Shown: positions 13,301-23,530 of the stretch, in pieces
How the letters are laid out: each line of letters begins with the position of its first letter
How positions within the stretch are numbered: the first letter of the stretch is position 1
Source of the DNA: Hanleya hanleyi
Lineage: Eukaryota; Mollusca; Polyplacophora; Lepidopleurida; Hanleyidae
Direction of reading: 5' to 3'
DNA length: 64,000 bases
Assembly: GCA_036873755.1 (NCBI GenBank)
Contig: JAVTVY010019556.1
Span: 1-64,000 of the forward strand
Notes under the pieces: model-generated
Seen by the model: only the letters and a program-made list of their open reading frames with translations
What the model was told of the DNA's origin: nothing
Databases searched by the model: none
Program-made: the position numbers and the translations under genes

Positions 13301-13559
13301 CGTTTTGGGGTCTAGGTGAGCCCCTAATGATCATATGGTGTCGTATGAGGTCTTGTTTTGAAGCTCTCGCGGAGGAGCATCCGACTGCAGTAATGGTTCG
13401 TCCGTTTTCAATATTTTGCGCATGCGCAGTTTGGCCGTAGTATAGAAAGCAGGCATTTAGGGGGTACGTGGGGTGTGTTTGGGGTAGAGATGGACCGCTA
13501 TGGGTCGTGGGAGGTATCAAAGTGAAGCTTGTGGGAGGTAGAGTCAGCATGGTGTGTTT

Positions 13560-14240
13560 TTAAGTGCAAGTCTCGTCAATCTGCGCATGCGCAGTTGGTT
13601 GTAGTGAGTAAAGTTGCCATTTTGGGGCAGTACAAGAAGGTATTTGGGGTAGAGATGGACCATCCTTGGTCCGAATGCGTCCTGGGAGGTGTCATTTTGT
13701 AGCTCTCGGGGTGTAGACCCCGATTTGGGGGCTTCCCACGTCACCTGTGACGTCATCAGCACGAGTAGTAGCAAAAGTGGGCATTTTAGGGCACTGAAGG
13801 ATGATATTTGGGGTAGATAGGGACCATCCTTGGTCCGAATGCGTCATGGGAGGTGTCATCTTGTAGCTCTGGGGGGCACATCCCGATTTGAGGGATGTTC
13901 ACGTCATCTGTGACGTCATTGGTGACGTCATCAATACGAGTAGTAGCGAAAGGGGGCATTTTGGGGCAGTTTAGGATGGTATTTGGTGTAGAGATGGACC
14001 ATCCTTGGTCCGAATGCGTCGTGGGAGGTGTCATGTTGTAGCTCTCGGGGTGTACACCCCGATTTGAGGCATGTCCGCAGCATCTGTGACGCCATTGGTG
14101 ACGTCATCAGTACGAGTAGTAGCGAAAGCGGGTATTTTGGGGCAGTGAAGGAAGGTATTTGGTGTAGAGATGGACCATCCTTGGTCCGAATGCGTCGTGT
14201 GAGGTGTCATCTTGTAGCAACGCCCGCCAACACCAAGTTC
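13560..14240. repeat. ~170-bp repeats rich in TGACGTCA, palindrome 1 left arm
   Basis: Four units carry GACCATCCTTGGTCCGAATG (near 13659, 13824, 13999, 14173), GGGGTGTACACCCCGATTTG and clustered TGACGTCA palindromes, which match the CRE/ATF consensus. Mirror copies lie at ~19090-19700. Confidence 0.85.
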
Positions 14241-14731
14241 AATGCTTCAACGCCCTGGTGAAATAGCTCAGAAGCTCTGATTTTCTAGATATTCCATTGA
14301 ATTGTCACTCATTCTTCGAAATGCAGTGACGTCCGTCGTTACGCCTTAACAGACCGGAGAGAGTACAACAACAACAACAAGGATGAGACATGAGAGAACA
14401 ACAACAACAAGAAGTTTTTTCATATAGTTTATTCTCCCCAATGTTACATCATACCCACGCTGGGGGAGCCGCGTTGGGTATATTTACAATTCAAGAAGAC
14501 TCTTGTCCAATCAGAGGCCACCATTTGCATCTGTCATATTCGTTCCTGTCCGTTAGATGTATTCTTGTCCAGTCAGAAGTCTCCATTTCAGAAAGTTCCA
14601 TCTTCGGTCATGTTCGCTTTGAATCGTTTATTCTAATCATCGTCGGGCAGCCCAGGATACCGTTGAGGCAACATATCCTCAGATAGTTGTTTGTGCATTC
14701 TGAGTATCTATCAGTGCATGGGTGAATACAT

Positions 14732-15625
14732 TCACCCGATGGGAAGATTCCGTAATTTGGTCACGAAGAACGTAACATTGGTCACCCTCTCCACTGTCCA
14801 CTTGGTGTTGGGGCGTTGTTGTTGGGCCCATTTCAAGGGATCCACGGTGTCCAGTTTCTCCAGCATCGCCTCTAGCGACGCCCGGTTAATGATGGTAAAC
14901 GGTTGGTCAAATACCCGGATGTTACTGCTCGGGTAAAAATATCGGACTTGATCTGTGTCCTTATGCTGTAGCACATAACCAAACGCCAGATTCAACTTGA
15001 AGGCCGTAGTTTGATCGTTGAAGATTGCTTCCACGTAGTTGCGTAGACGGGTGAGGTCAGTCAGTCGGAAATTGTAGATATCTTGAATAGGGCGATGACG
15101 GTAGAAACAGTGCCGGATCATGGGCCAATGGCGCCGATAGATGTCACTCATTGGATGGTCTTCGTGTAACAGATCGCTAGGAACATTTATGGGTTCGTCC
15201 ACGAAGTGTACTTTGCCCTCCACGTCGTACAAAATCTGTCCCAAGGTCTTGTCGTCGGAATTTCACTGTTGAATTAGGGCGACATCATGATCGACCCTCG
15301 TGCGATGGGTGGGAGTTCCCCCTGTCTCGATATTGGTGCCTCCGGGCTCTTCTACCTGCAAACGTGGCTGCGGAACAGGGTGTCGTGTGCGTTGGTGTCG
15401 CAGCAACTGACTGGTCAGTTTGAAAAGCCGACCACATTCTTCGCATGGACGCTTGGGTACTTCATGGCGTGCACGTGTGTGGCGCTGTAAATGATCCGGG
15501 CGCTGAAACGACAGTGTACATATCGTACAGCTATACCGGGCGGTTCCTTCGTGCTTGGTAGCCTCATGGCGGCGCAAGTCGTGCAGACGAGTGAATGATT
15601 TCGAGCACGTAGTACAAGTGAACAT
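14732..15625 (-). pseudogene. Zinc-finger/Polinton polymerase-N fusion, left arm, one nonsense codon
   Basis: Counterpart of the intact right-arm genes. The minus strand from 15625 encodes three C2H2 fingers (C-x2-C-x12-H-x4-H type) in residues ~3-80, then the polymerase-N region from ~160 containing DIYNFRL, FGYVLQHK, RYFYPSSN, TNVTFF and a final PIG. An in-frame TGA at 15265-15263 splits it; the frame is otherwise open. Its first two thirds match the proximal right-arm gene and its last third the distal one, so it looks like the product of recombination that deleted ~1.2 kb between tandem copies. Confidence 0.85.
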
Positions 15626-15670
15626 CTTGGTGGTTGACAGAGTGTCTGATGAAACGGCCAGGCCGCTTCC

Positions 15671-15678
15671 CTTTTATA
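15671..15678 (-). promoter_or_regulatory. TATA box of the left-arm gene
   Basis: TATAAAAG on the minus strand lies ~46 nt upstream of the ATG at 15625. It is the mirror of the box at 16435. Confidence 0.75.
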
Positions 15679-15699
15679 GCACGCTAGCTGGTATCATGT

Positions 15700-15830
15700 T
15701 CGGGCACCTCCGTGTCTCTTCGGTGATCTCCGTGACATCTTCGGTGACCTCCGTGTCTCTTCGGGCACCTCCGTGACATCTTCGGTGACCTCCGTGACAT
15801 CTTCGGGCACCTCCGTGTGTTTCCGGGAAG
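15700..15830. repeat. Short CCTCCGTG(A/T) repeats upstream of the left-arm gene
   Basis: About eight ~18-bp units such as GGTGACCTCCGTGTCTCTTC. The mirror copy is at 16255-16420, and a related array lies at 17455-17615 before the second right-arm gene. Open frames through them (SRRSPK-type) are low-complexity artefacts. Confidence 0.85.
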
Positions 15831-16127
15831 TGACCGAAGAGACTCGGAAGTGAACGACATTGTGGGGAAAACCCCACAGACAGGTCAGTACATGTGCTAT
15901 CATGTTCACACTCCGTCACCGAAAAGACACGGACTGAAGATGGCGGACCTCGCTCGGTGGTGGTGGTGGTGGTGGGAGCTCCCGTGTGACAGAGCTCTTG
16001 GATCGGAGCTCTTGGAGCTCAAAGCGTGTGGAGCTCAGAGCTCGGAAGTGACATTTGCATATGACCGCTGTGAGGTCACTTCCGCTTCCGTTCACGTGAC
16101 CGGAACTGACCTTTGACCCCGGCGCGC

Positions 16128-16149
16128 GCTAACAATACCGGATAAAATT
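16128..16149. other. 22-bp spacer at the centre of palindrome 1
   Basis: The arms meet as GACCCCGGCGCGC (ending 16127) and GCGCGCCGGGGTC (from 16150). On each side is TGACCTTTGACCC or its complement (16107-16119 and 16158-16170), a direct repeat of nuclear-receptor half-sites, then a CACGTG E-box. The left arm has ~180 bp (about 15915-16090), including a (GGT)n run, that the right arm lacks. Confidence 0.85.
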
Positions 16150-16254
16150 GCGCGCCGGGGTCAAAGGTCAGTTCCGGTCACGTGTGAACATGATAGCACA
16201 TGTACTGACCTGTCTGTGGGGTTTTCCCCACAATGTCGTTCACTTCCGAGTCCC

Positions 16255-16420
16255 TTCGGTCACTTCCCGAAAAGACACGGAGGTGGCCGAAGAGACACGG
16301 AGGTGCCCGAAGATGTCACGGAGGTCACCGAAGATGTCACGGAGGTGCCCGAAGAGACACGGAGGTCACCGATGATGTCACGGAGATCACCGAAGAGACA
16401 CGGAGGTGCCCGAACATGAT
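16255..16420. repeat. Short CACGGAGGT repeats upstream of right-arm gene 1
   Basis: About nine ~18-bp units such as CCGAAGAGACACGGAGGTG, the mirror of 15700-15830. They end ~15 bp before the TATA box and may act as an upstream promoter array. Confidence 0.85.
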
Positions 16421-16434
16421 ACCAGCTAGCGTGC

Positions 16435-16442
16435 TATAAAAG
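16435..16442 (+). promoter_or_regulatory. TATA box of right-arm gene 1
   Basis: GCTATAAAAGGG is centred ~50 nt upstream of the ATG at 16488, with an initiator-like TCATCAGACA ~25 nt downstream. The same TATAAAAG(T)GGG context precedes the Polinton polymerase gene. Confidence 0.8.
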
Positions 16443-16487
16443 GGAAGCGGCCTGGCCGTTTCATCAGACACTCTGTCAACCACCAAG

Positions 16488-17381
16488 ATGTTCACTTGTA
16501 CTACGTGCTCGAAATCATTCACTCGTCTGCACGACTTGCGCCGCCATGAGGCTACCAAGCACGAAGGAACCGCCCGGTATAGCTGTACGATATGTACACT
16601 GTCGTTTCAGCGCCCGGATCATTTACAACGCCACACACGTGCACGCCATGAAGTACCCAAGCGTCCATGCGAAGAATGTGGTCGGCTTTTCAAACTGACC
16701 AGTCAGTTGCTGCGACACCAACGCACACGACACCCTGTTCCGCAGCCACGTTTGCAGGTAGAAGAGCCCAGAGGCACCAATATCGAGACAGGGGGAACTC
16801 CCACCCATCGCACGAGGGCCGATCATGATGTCGCCCTAATTCAACAGTCAAATTCCGACGACAAGACCTTGGGCCAGATTTTGTACGACGTGGAGGGCAA
16901 AGTACACTTCGTGGACGAACCCATAAATATTCCTAGCGATCTGTTACACGAAGACCATCCAATGAGTGACATCTATCGGCGCCATTGGCCCATGATCCGG
17001 CACTGTTTCTACCGTCATCGCCCTATTCAAGATATCTACAATTTCCGACTGACCGACCTTGCCCGTCTACGCAGCTACGTGGAAGCCATCTTCAACGATC
17101 AAACTACGGCCTTCAAGTTGAAGCTGGTGTTTGGTTATGTGCTACAGCATAAGGACACAGACCGAGCCCGATATTTTTACCCGAGCAGTAATATCCGGGT
17201 ATTTGACCAACCGTTTACCATCATTAACCGGGCGTCGCTAGAGACGATGCTGGAGAAACTGGACACCGTGGATCCCTTGGAATGGGCCCAACAACAACGC
17301 CCCAACACACAATGGGTCGTAGAGAGGGTGACCAATGTTACGTTTTTCTTTACCAAGCTGACCGACCACCCCATCGGCTGA
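16488..17381 (+). CDS. C2H2 zinc-finger protein fused to Polinton PolB N-terminal segment (copy 1)
   Basis: Intact 297-residue frame. Residues ~3-25, ~32-53 and ~60-82 are three C2H2 fingers starting CTTCSKSF, CTICTLSF and CEECGRLF. A variable linker follows to ~150. Residues ~160-297 are clearly homologous to the start of the window's own Polinton polymerase (gene starting at 41762): RRHWPMIRHCF, DIYNFRLTDL, TTAFKL, FGYVLQHKDT, EWAQQQRPN and TNVTFF. The frame stops at PIG, exactly where the polymerase gene continues, and no exonuclease or polymerase domain remains. A nuclear DNA-binding protein acting at the element's repeats or origin is inferred; function unknown. TATA box at 16435. Confidence 0.9.
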   Translation: MFTCTTCSKSFTRLHDLRRHEATKHEGTARYSCTICTLSFQRPDHLQRHTRARHEVPKRPCEECGRLFKLTSQLLRHQRTRHPVPQPRLQVEEPRGTNIETGGTPTHRTRADHDVALIQQSNSDDKTLGQILYDVEGKVHFVDEPINIPSDLLHEDHPMSDIYRRHWPMIRHCFYRHRPIQDIYNFRLTDLARLRSYVEAIFNDQTTAFKLKLVFGYVLQHKDTDRARYFYPSSNIRVFDQPFTIINRASLETMLEKLDTVDPLEWAQQQRPNTQWVVERVTNVTFFFTKLTDHPIG

Positions 17382-17454
17382 ATGCGTCACTCATGCACTG
17401 ATGAATACCATAACATGCCGTACATACTCTATATGTCTACATGCTGATCGTTGA

Positions 17455-17615
17455 CGGTACGGAGGTGACCGAAGAGACACGGAGATGACCGAAGATGTTA
17501 CGGAGGTTACCGAAGAGACACGGAGGTGCCCGAAGAGTCACGGACGTCACCGAAAACACACGGAGGTGACCGAAGAGACACGGAGGTTGCCGAAAAGACA
17601 CGAATGTCACGGAAA
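17455..17615. repeat. CACGGAGGT-type repeats between the two right-arm genes
   Basis: About eight units of GACCGAAGAGACACGGAG type, like the array before copy 1. At 17615-17660 follows GTACAAAAGTGGGAATTTTT, aligning with the GTATAAAAGTGGGGATTTTC promoter of the Polinton polymerase, so copy 2 seems to keep a degenerate TATA box. Confidence 0.7.
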
Positions 17616-17671
17616 AACGTACAAAAGTGGGAATTTTTACGGCATTCATCATTTCCAGATCCACAGCCGAT

Positions 17672-18586
17672 ATGTTCTCTTGCACAACTTGCCAGATGCT
17701 GTTTACTCATCTAGATAATTTACGACGCCACGAAGCCGCCACCCACAACGATGCTCGGTATACTTGTACAACCTGCGCACGGTCATTCAATCGGGAGGAT
17801 CATTTACTGCGCCACGAACGCTCATTCCACGAGGGCGCGACGGAACAATGTAACGGTTGTGGTCAACTCTTCAAACGACCCAGTCAGTTAAGACAGCACC
17901 AACGTTTGATTCATAGTCCATCACCACGGTATGACCGACAACTTTCCACTAAAGAGGCACCCATGAGGGTCAGACCTAGTAAAGATGAGCCCGGGGAGAC
18001 GAATGCCACTGGTGATGCGATCACGGAGAGCCCGTCTATACCCACAGTTCAGAAGAGCCTAGATATCCAGCCGGTCCCTATCATTACTGTTCCCAGTCAT
18101 ACGCCTGACAACAACGAACATTTTCTGGAAGATGCGGTGGATGTTCCCAGCGATCTCTTACAGGACGCCCATCCAGCGAGTGACATCTATCAGCGCCATT
18201 GGCCCATGATACGGCACCGTCATCGCCCTATTCAAGATATCTACAATTTCCGACTGACTGACCTCACCCCTCTACGCAACTACGTGGAAGTCATCTTCAA
18301 CGATCAAACTACGGCCTTCAAGTTGAATCTGGCGTTTGGTTATGTCCTACAGCATAAGGACACAGATCAAGTCCGATATTTTTACCCGAGCAGTAACATC
18401 CGGGTATTTGACCAACCGTTTACCATCATTAACCGGGCGTCGCTAGAGGCGATGCTGGAGAAACTGGACACCGTGGATCCCTTGGAATGGGCCCAACAAC
18501 AACGCCCCAACACCAAGTGGACAGTGGAGAGGGTGACCAATGTTACGTTCTTCGTGACCAAATTACGGAATCTTCCCATCGGGTGA
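17672..18586 (+). CDS. C2H2 zinc-finger protein fused to Polinton PolB N-terminal segment (copy 2)
   Basis: Intact frame of 304 residues from the ATG at 17672, chosen because MFSCTTC aligns with MFTCTTC of copy 1; an upstream in-frame ATG exists at 17627. Three C2H2 fingers lie in residues ~4-85 with a different linker rich in Ser, Pro and Thr. The polymerase-N block begins with DIYQRHWPMIRH, lacks three residues relative to copy 1, and ends at the same PIG. Two intact, diverged paralogues truncated at the same residue suggest selection on the shortened product. A 7-bp hairpin, GGGTGAA-TGTA-TTCACCC, overlaps the stop codon. Downstream lie AATAAA-containing sequences shared with palindrome 2. 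Confidence 0.9.
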   Translation: MFSCTTCQMLFTHLDNLRRHEAATHNDARYTCTTCARSFNREDHLLRHERSFHEGATEQCNGCGQLFKRPSQLRQHQRLIHSPSPRYDRQLSTKEAPMRVRPSKDEPGETNATGDAITESPSIPTVQKSLDIQPVPIITVPSHTPDNNEHFLEDAVDVPSDLLQDAHPASDIYQRHWPMIRHRHRPIQDIYNFRLTDLTPLRNYVEVIFNDQTTAFKLNLAFGYVLQHKDTDQVRYFYPSSNIRVFDQPFTIINRASLEAMLEKLDTVDPLEWAQQQRPNTKWTVERVTNVTFFVTKLRNLPIG

Positions 18587-18689
18587 ATGTATTCACCCAT
18601 GTACTGATAGATACTCAGAATGCACAAACAACTATCTGAGGATATGTTGCCTCAACGGTATCCTGGGCTGCCCGACGATGATTAGAATA

Positions 18690-18960
18690 AACGGTTCAAA
18701 GCGAACATGACCGAAGATGGAACTTTCTGAAATGGAGACTTCTGATTGGACAAGAATACATCTAACGGACAGGAACGAATATGACAGATACAAATGGTGG
18801 CCTCTGATTGGACAAGAGTCTTCTTGAATTGTAAATATACCCAACGCGGCTCCCCCAGCGTGGGTATGATGTAACATTGGGGAGAATAAACTATATAACT
18901 TCTTGTTGTTGTTGTTCTCTCATGTCTCATCCTTGTTGTAGTTGTTGTACTCTCTCCGAT
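18690..18960 (+). other. Conserved 3' cassette downstream of element genes
   Basis: It contains doubled TCTGATTGGACAAGA, the hairpin GGCTCCCCCAGCGTGGG, GGGGAGAATAAACTATA and a (GTT)n run. Nearly the same cassette follows the gene in palindrome 2 (58725-58945) and appears reversed in both left arms (14390-14640 and 55900-56110). It probably acts as the 3' end of the transcript. Confidence 0.7.
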
Positions 18961-19089
18961 CTGTTAAGGCGTAACGACGGACGTCACTGCATTTCGAAGA
19001 ATGAGTGACAATTCCATGGAATATCTAGAAAATCAGAGCTGAGCTATTTCACCAGGGCGTTGAAGCATTGAGTTTGGTGTTGGCGGACT

Positions 19090-19700
19090 TTGCTACAAGA
19101 TGACACCTCACACGACGCATTCGGACCAAGGATGGTCCATCTCTACACCAAATACCTTCCTTCACTGCCCCAAAATACCCGCTTTCGTTACTACTCGTAC
19201 TGATGACGTTACCAATGACGTCACAGATGCCGCGGACATGCCTCAAATCGGGGTGTACACCCCGAGAGCTACAACATGACACCTCCCACGACGCATTCGG
19301 ACCAAGGATGGTCCATCTCTACACCAAATACCATCCTTCACAGCCCCAAAATGCCCACTTTCGCTACTACTCGTATTGATGACGTCACCAATGACGTCAC
19401 AGATGACGTGAACATCCCTCAAATCGGGATGTGCCCCCCAGAGCTACAAGATGACACCTCCCACGACGCATTCAGACAAAGGATGGTCCCTCTCTACCCC
19501 AAATATCATCCTACAGTGCCCTAAAATGCCCACTTTCGCTACTACTCGTACTGATGACGTCACCGATGACGTCACAGGTGACGTGGGAAGCCCCCAAATC
19601 GGGGTCTACACCCCGAGAGCTACAAAATGACACCTCCCAGGACGCATTCGGACCAAGGATGGTCCATCTCTACCCCAAATACCTTCTTGTACTGCCCCAA
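19090..19700. repeat. ~170-bp TGACGTCA-rich repeats, palindrome 1 right arm
   Basis: Mirror of 13560-14240: four units with CATTCGGACCAAGGATGGTC and CGGGGTGTACACCCCGAGAG. The scattered open frames (TTHSDQGW-type) are repeat by-products. Confidence 0.85.
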
Positions 19701-20039
19701 AATGGCAACTTTACTCACTACAACCAACTGCGCATGCGCAGATTGACGAGACTTGCACTTAAAAACAACCATTCTGAGTCTACCGCCCACACGCTTCACT
19801 TTGATACCTCCCACGACCCATGCAGACCCATAGCAGTCCATCTCTACCCCAAACACACCCCACGTACCCCCTAAATGCCTGCTTTCTATACTACGGCCAA
19901 ACTGCGCATGCGCAAAATATTGAAAACGGACGAACCATTACTGCAGTCGGATGCTCCTCCGCGAGAGCTTCAAAACAAGACCTCATACGACACCATAGGA
20001 TCATTAGGGGCTCACCTAGACCCCAAAACGTCAACCCAG

Positions 20040-21110
20040 TATGAGCCTATACCCCCATAGCCATGCAGTATAGGCCTATGAGCTTACCCAGGCCTCGGTG
20101 AACTTTTTCCAAAAATTTCACCGTTTCGTTTCGAAACCCTTCCCATCGTGTTCTAAATGACGAGACGTGAAAAACAAATCCAAACAACCCATTTCACAAT
20201 GAACGTATGTGAATTTCCCAGGTTGAACCTATACCCCCATATATATATATAGTATGGAGCTATATGAGCCTATATACAGACCTACCCGGTACTTTTCCAA
20301 AAATTTGACCGTTTCGCTTCGAAACCCTTCCCATCGTGTTCTAAATGACGAGACGTGAAAAACAAATCCAAACAACCCATATCACAATGAACGTGTGTGA
20401 ATTTCCCAGGTTGAACCTATACCCCCATATAGCCAGTATGGGACTATATGGGCTATATGGTACTTTTCCAAAAATTTCACCGTTGCGCTCCGAGACCCTT
20501 CCCATCGTGTTCTAAATGACGAGACGTGAAAACAAATCCAAACAACCCATATCACAATGAACGTGTGTGAATTTCCCAGGTTGAACCTATACCCCCATAT
20601 AGCCAGTATAGGACTACATGGGGCTATATACAGACCTCGGTGACTTTTCCCAAAAATTTCACCGATTCGCTCCGGGACCCCTCCCATTGTGTTTTTCTCG
20701 GCGAGACGAGAAAAACGAGACCCCACAACCCATAGTAACACCCACAAAAAAATTGACCACCCCTTCCCCCATATAGCCAGTATGAGCCTATATACAGACC
20801 TCGGTGACTTTTCCCAAAAATTTCACCGATTCGCTCCGGGACCCCTCCCATTGTGTTTTTCTCGGCGAGACGAGAAAAACGAGACCCTACAACCCATAGT
20901 AACACCCACAAAAAAAGAATTGACCACCCCTCCCCCCATATAGCCAGTATGAGCCTATATACAGACCTCGGTGACTTTTTCCAAATATTTCACCGATTCG
21001 CTCCGGGACCCTTCCCATTGTCATTTTCTTGGCGAGACGAGAAAAACGTGACCCCACAAGCCATAGTAAAGCCCACGAAAAAAATTGACCATCCCCATAC
21101 CCCATACAGG
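20040..21110. repeat. 165- to 187-bp tandem repeats, palindrome 1 right arm
   Basis: Mirror of 12400-13300 with one unit more, including TGACGAGACGTGAAAAACAA and CTCGGCGAGACGAGAAAAAC blocks. Confidence 0.85.
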
Positions 21111-21119
21111 CATTTTCTC

Positions 21120-21558
21120 TTATATTGTATAATACAGACCCCCTATTGTAGAGGTAAAGTCCGTGTTCCGCTTTTTATAGTTTCGGAAAAAAATCCTAAT
21201 TTTACATGCACCCACCCCATTGACTTGATAGGCAGGCCCCGATAAGCCCGGGGACCGATATTAGCCCTTTTGGCTAGAGCTGATAGGGGTTTTTCAAGTT
21301 CCCTATTTTGGGGTACAGTCCGTGTTCCGCTTTTTATAGTTTGGGAAAAAAATCCTAGTTTTACATGTACCCACCCCATCGACTTGATAGGCAGGCCCCG
21401 ATAAGCCCGGGGACCGATATTAGCCCTTTTGGCTAGGGTTGATAGGGGTTTTCCCCTATTTTAGGGGTAAAGTCCGTGTTCCGCTTTTTATAATTTGGGG
21501 GAAAAATCCTAATTTTACATGCACCCACTCCATTGACTTGATAGGCAGGTCCCAATAA
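21120..21558. repeat. 154-bp tandem repeats, palindrome 1 right arm, inner part
   Basis: About 2.8 units in reverse orientation to 11675-12370. The last is cut after CCCAATAA by the 21559-23254 insertion. Confidence 0.85.
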
Positions 21559-23254
21559 ACATTATTTCTCTCGGTTGAAGTAAGAATTAGAGAGAAATTG
21601 CTTTCTCTGGTTGGTGAAATGTGTTTAGGAAAGCAATTGTTCTGTTTAACAATTGAGCTTGCTCAGGGCGGTTTCTTCCCGCCCTGGGGGAAGGTATTAA
21701 ACTAGGTGTAATTGATGTGGTTTTCATTCAGCACGTATGACTGGGACCGTGCTGCTAATTTTTTTACAAAAATTGGAATTTAATTAGGTGAAAACGTTAG
21801 TTATTATTATTGGCTGCAAATGCTGGTGGATGGAAACATTGGTTTTTCCATCGATTAGAAATATAGTACGAGAATTCTTTATATACGTATTTGCATATTC
21901 ATCCGCTCAATAATTGATATCACAGACTATTATTAGTTGGAGTGTTGGTGTAAGATTGTTCTGCATAGATGCACTAAGATATAGGTTTTTATTTATCGAT
22001 CGATTCAGATAATTATTAACATTTTCGACGGTGGAATTATAGAATTGGTTAAACTACATACTGGACAACGTGTTATAAAAAACATTCATGTCAATCATAT
22101 GTGTGGATAAACGTTCAAGTATGATATTGTATAATGTATGTGGTAGGCACGCACAAATGACTGATGATATAAATAACCACTCTACTCCCATAGAGTTTGC
22201 CGGGCCGCAATGGGTTGGGGGCAGGTTTCCTCCTTACATGACTAATTGTGGTCGGGGGTTGTTCCTGGCCGGCGGTAGGCGTTTATCTTTGCTTTTATGT
22301 TGTTTATAAATGTAACATGATATAACTGTGACGTTATCATTATTAGTCACTAAGATATAAAGCTACACATTAATGTTATAAAGCTGTCGATCATTGTATT
22401 CTGTGTGTGTTTTTGAGGAAATTGTAGATAGTGATGATATCGGTAATTGGAAATAACGTGTAACATGAATGGTAGTTGCCAACGGTGATGTTGGAATAAA
22501 AGCGCGGTCCCAGTAGCATTACCAAATATTGAATTTGTTGTTTATTTCATAAACATGAGCAGTGTGACTAACGTCACAGGACCTACGAAGTAGAGTAGGC
22601 ATTAGGACTCGATCGCATTTTCATTGAGATATGATGTGACCCTCCCCTACGGTACGTTTCATCATAATATGGTACATGTACAACCTTCCATAACAGCCAT
22701 AGGTTCTCTTTATAACATGCCTTTTGTGAGATTGAGCAAGATTATATTCTGGGTATTTATATATTTACATGGTCATTTAGTGATCCGGCCCTGGTACATC
22801 AAGCAGTTGAATAGACTCGGAGTTAAACGCATTAATACTGGGTTTCACCAGCCTCCGTCTATAAATAGTTCGCTCAGCTGTATTGAGGTCGCTGTCCTCA
22901 GATCTTGCGGTTGAATTCAACAGCGAGAGAGCACCAGGCATGCCAGGGCTGTTCCCAAATTCCATGGTGTCATGTTTCCCTCGCTTAAATGATCGGACTT
23001 TTCTCCGTATGATCTATAACAATATACTGAAGTGTTAATTATAAATCTAATTTTAATCAGAATTATTTCAGATCAGAACTAGCTGGTAACAATGCCCTAA
23101 TGCTCGTTCATGCCAAAAATCAAGGTTATAATGTCAACGGTTCTCCTTATTTTGCCGACGAAAGGATTCGGATGGACTGACTGACTCACTCATTACGGGA
23201 CAATTTGCGATCTGTAGCCTACTTCGTAGGAACAAATGTAGCGGGACCAGAGAA
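21559..23254. mobile_element. 1.7-kb unidentified insertion in palindrome 1 right arm
   Basis: The left arm reads straight through this point (CTTATTGGGACCTGCC on the other strand), so this is sequence added to the right arm between CCCAATAA and GCCCGGGGACCG. It is AT-rich, lacks a coding frame and has no clear terminal inverted repeats; at most AA could be a target duplication. It has one strong internal hairpin (AGGGCGG-TTTCTTC-CCGCCCT near 21665) and an AATAAA near 22497. Family unknown. Confidence 0.75.
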
Positions 23255-23530
23255 GCCCGGGGACCGATATTAGCCCTTTTGGATAGGGTTGATAGGGGTT
23301 TTCCCCTATTTTAGGGATAAAGTCCGTGTTCCGCTTTTTATAGTTTCGGGAAAAAATCCTAATTTTACATGCACCCACCCCATTGACTTGATAGGCAGGT
23401 CCAAATAAGCCCGGGGACCGATATTAGTCCTTTTGGCTAGAGTTGATAGGGGTTTTCCCCTATTTTAGGGGTAAAGTCCGTGTTTCGCTTTTTATAGTTT
23501 CGGGAAAAAATCCTAATTTTACATACACCC
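23255..23530. repeat. 154-bp tandem repeats, palindrome 1 right arm, outer part
   Basis: About 1.8 units continuing the array after the insertion. The terminal block (23530-23890) mirrors 11341-11690 and includes TGGCGCCCCC and TATTCTTCC/CCGCGGTGA-type motifs shared with the Polinton terminus. Confidence 0.85.

Noticed and set aside
13540..14261. Small proteins encoded by the TGACGTCA-rich repeats
   Set aside because: Frames are not conserved between repeat units or between arms.
15674..16439. Ser/Arg-rich frames (SRRSPKMSRR) near the palindrome 1 centre
   Set aside because: They arise from 18-bp CACGGAGGT repeats and exist on both strands in several frames.
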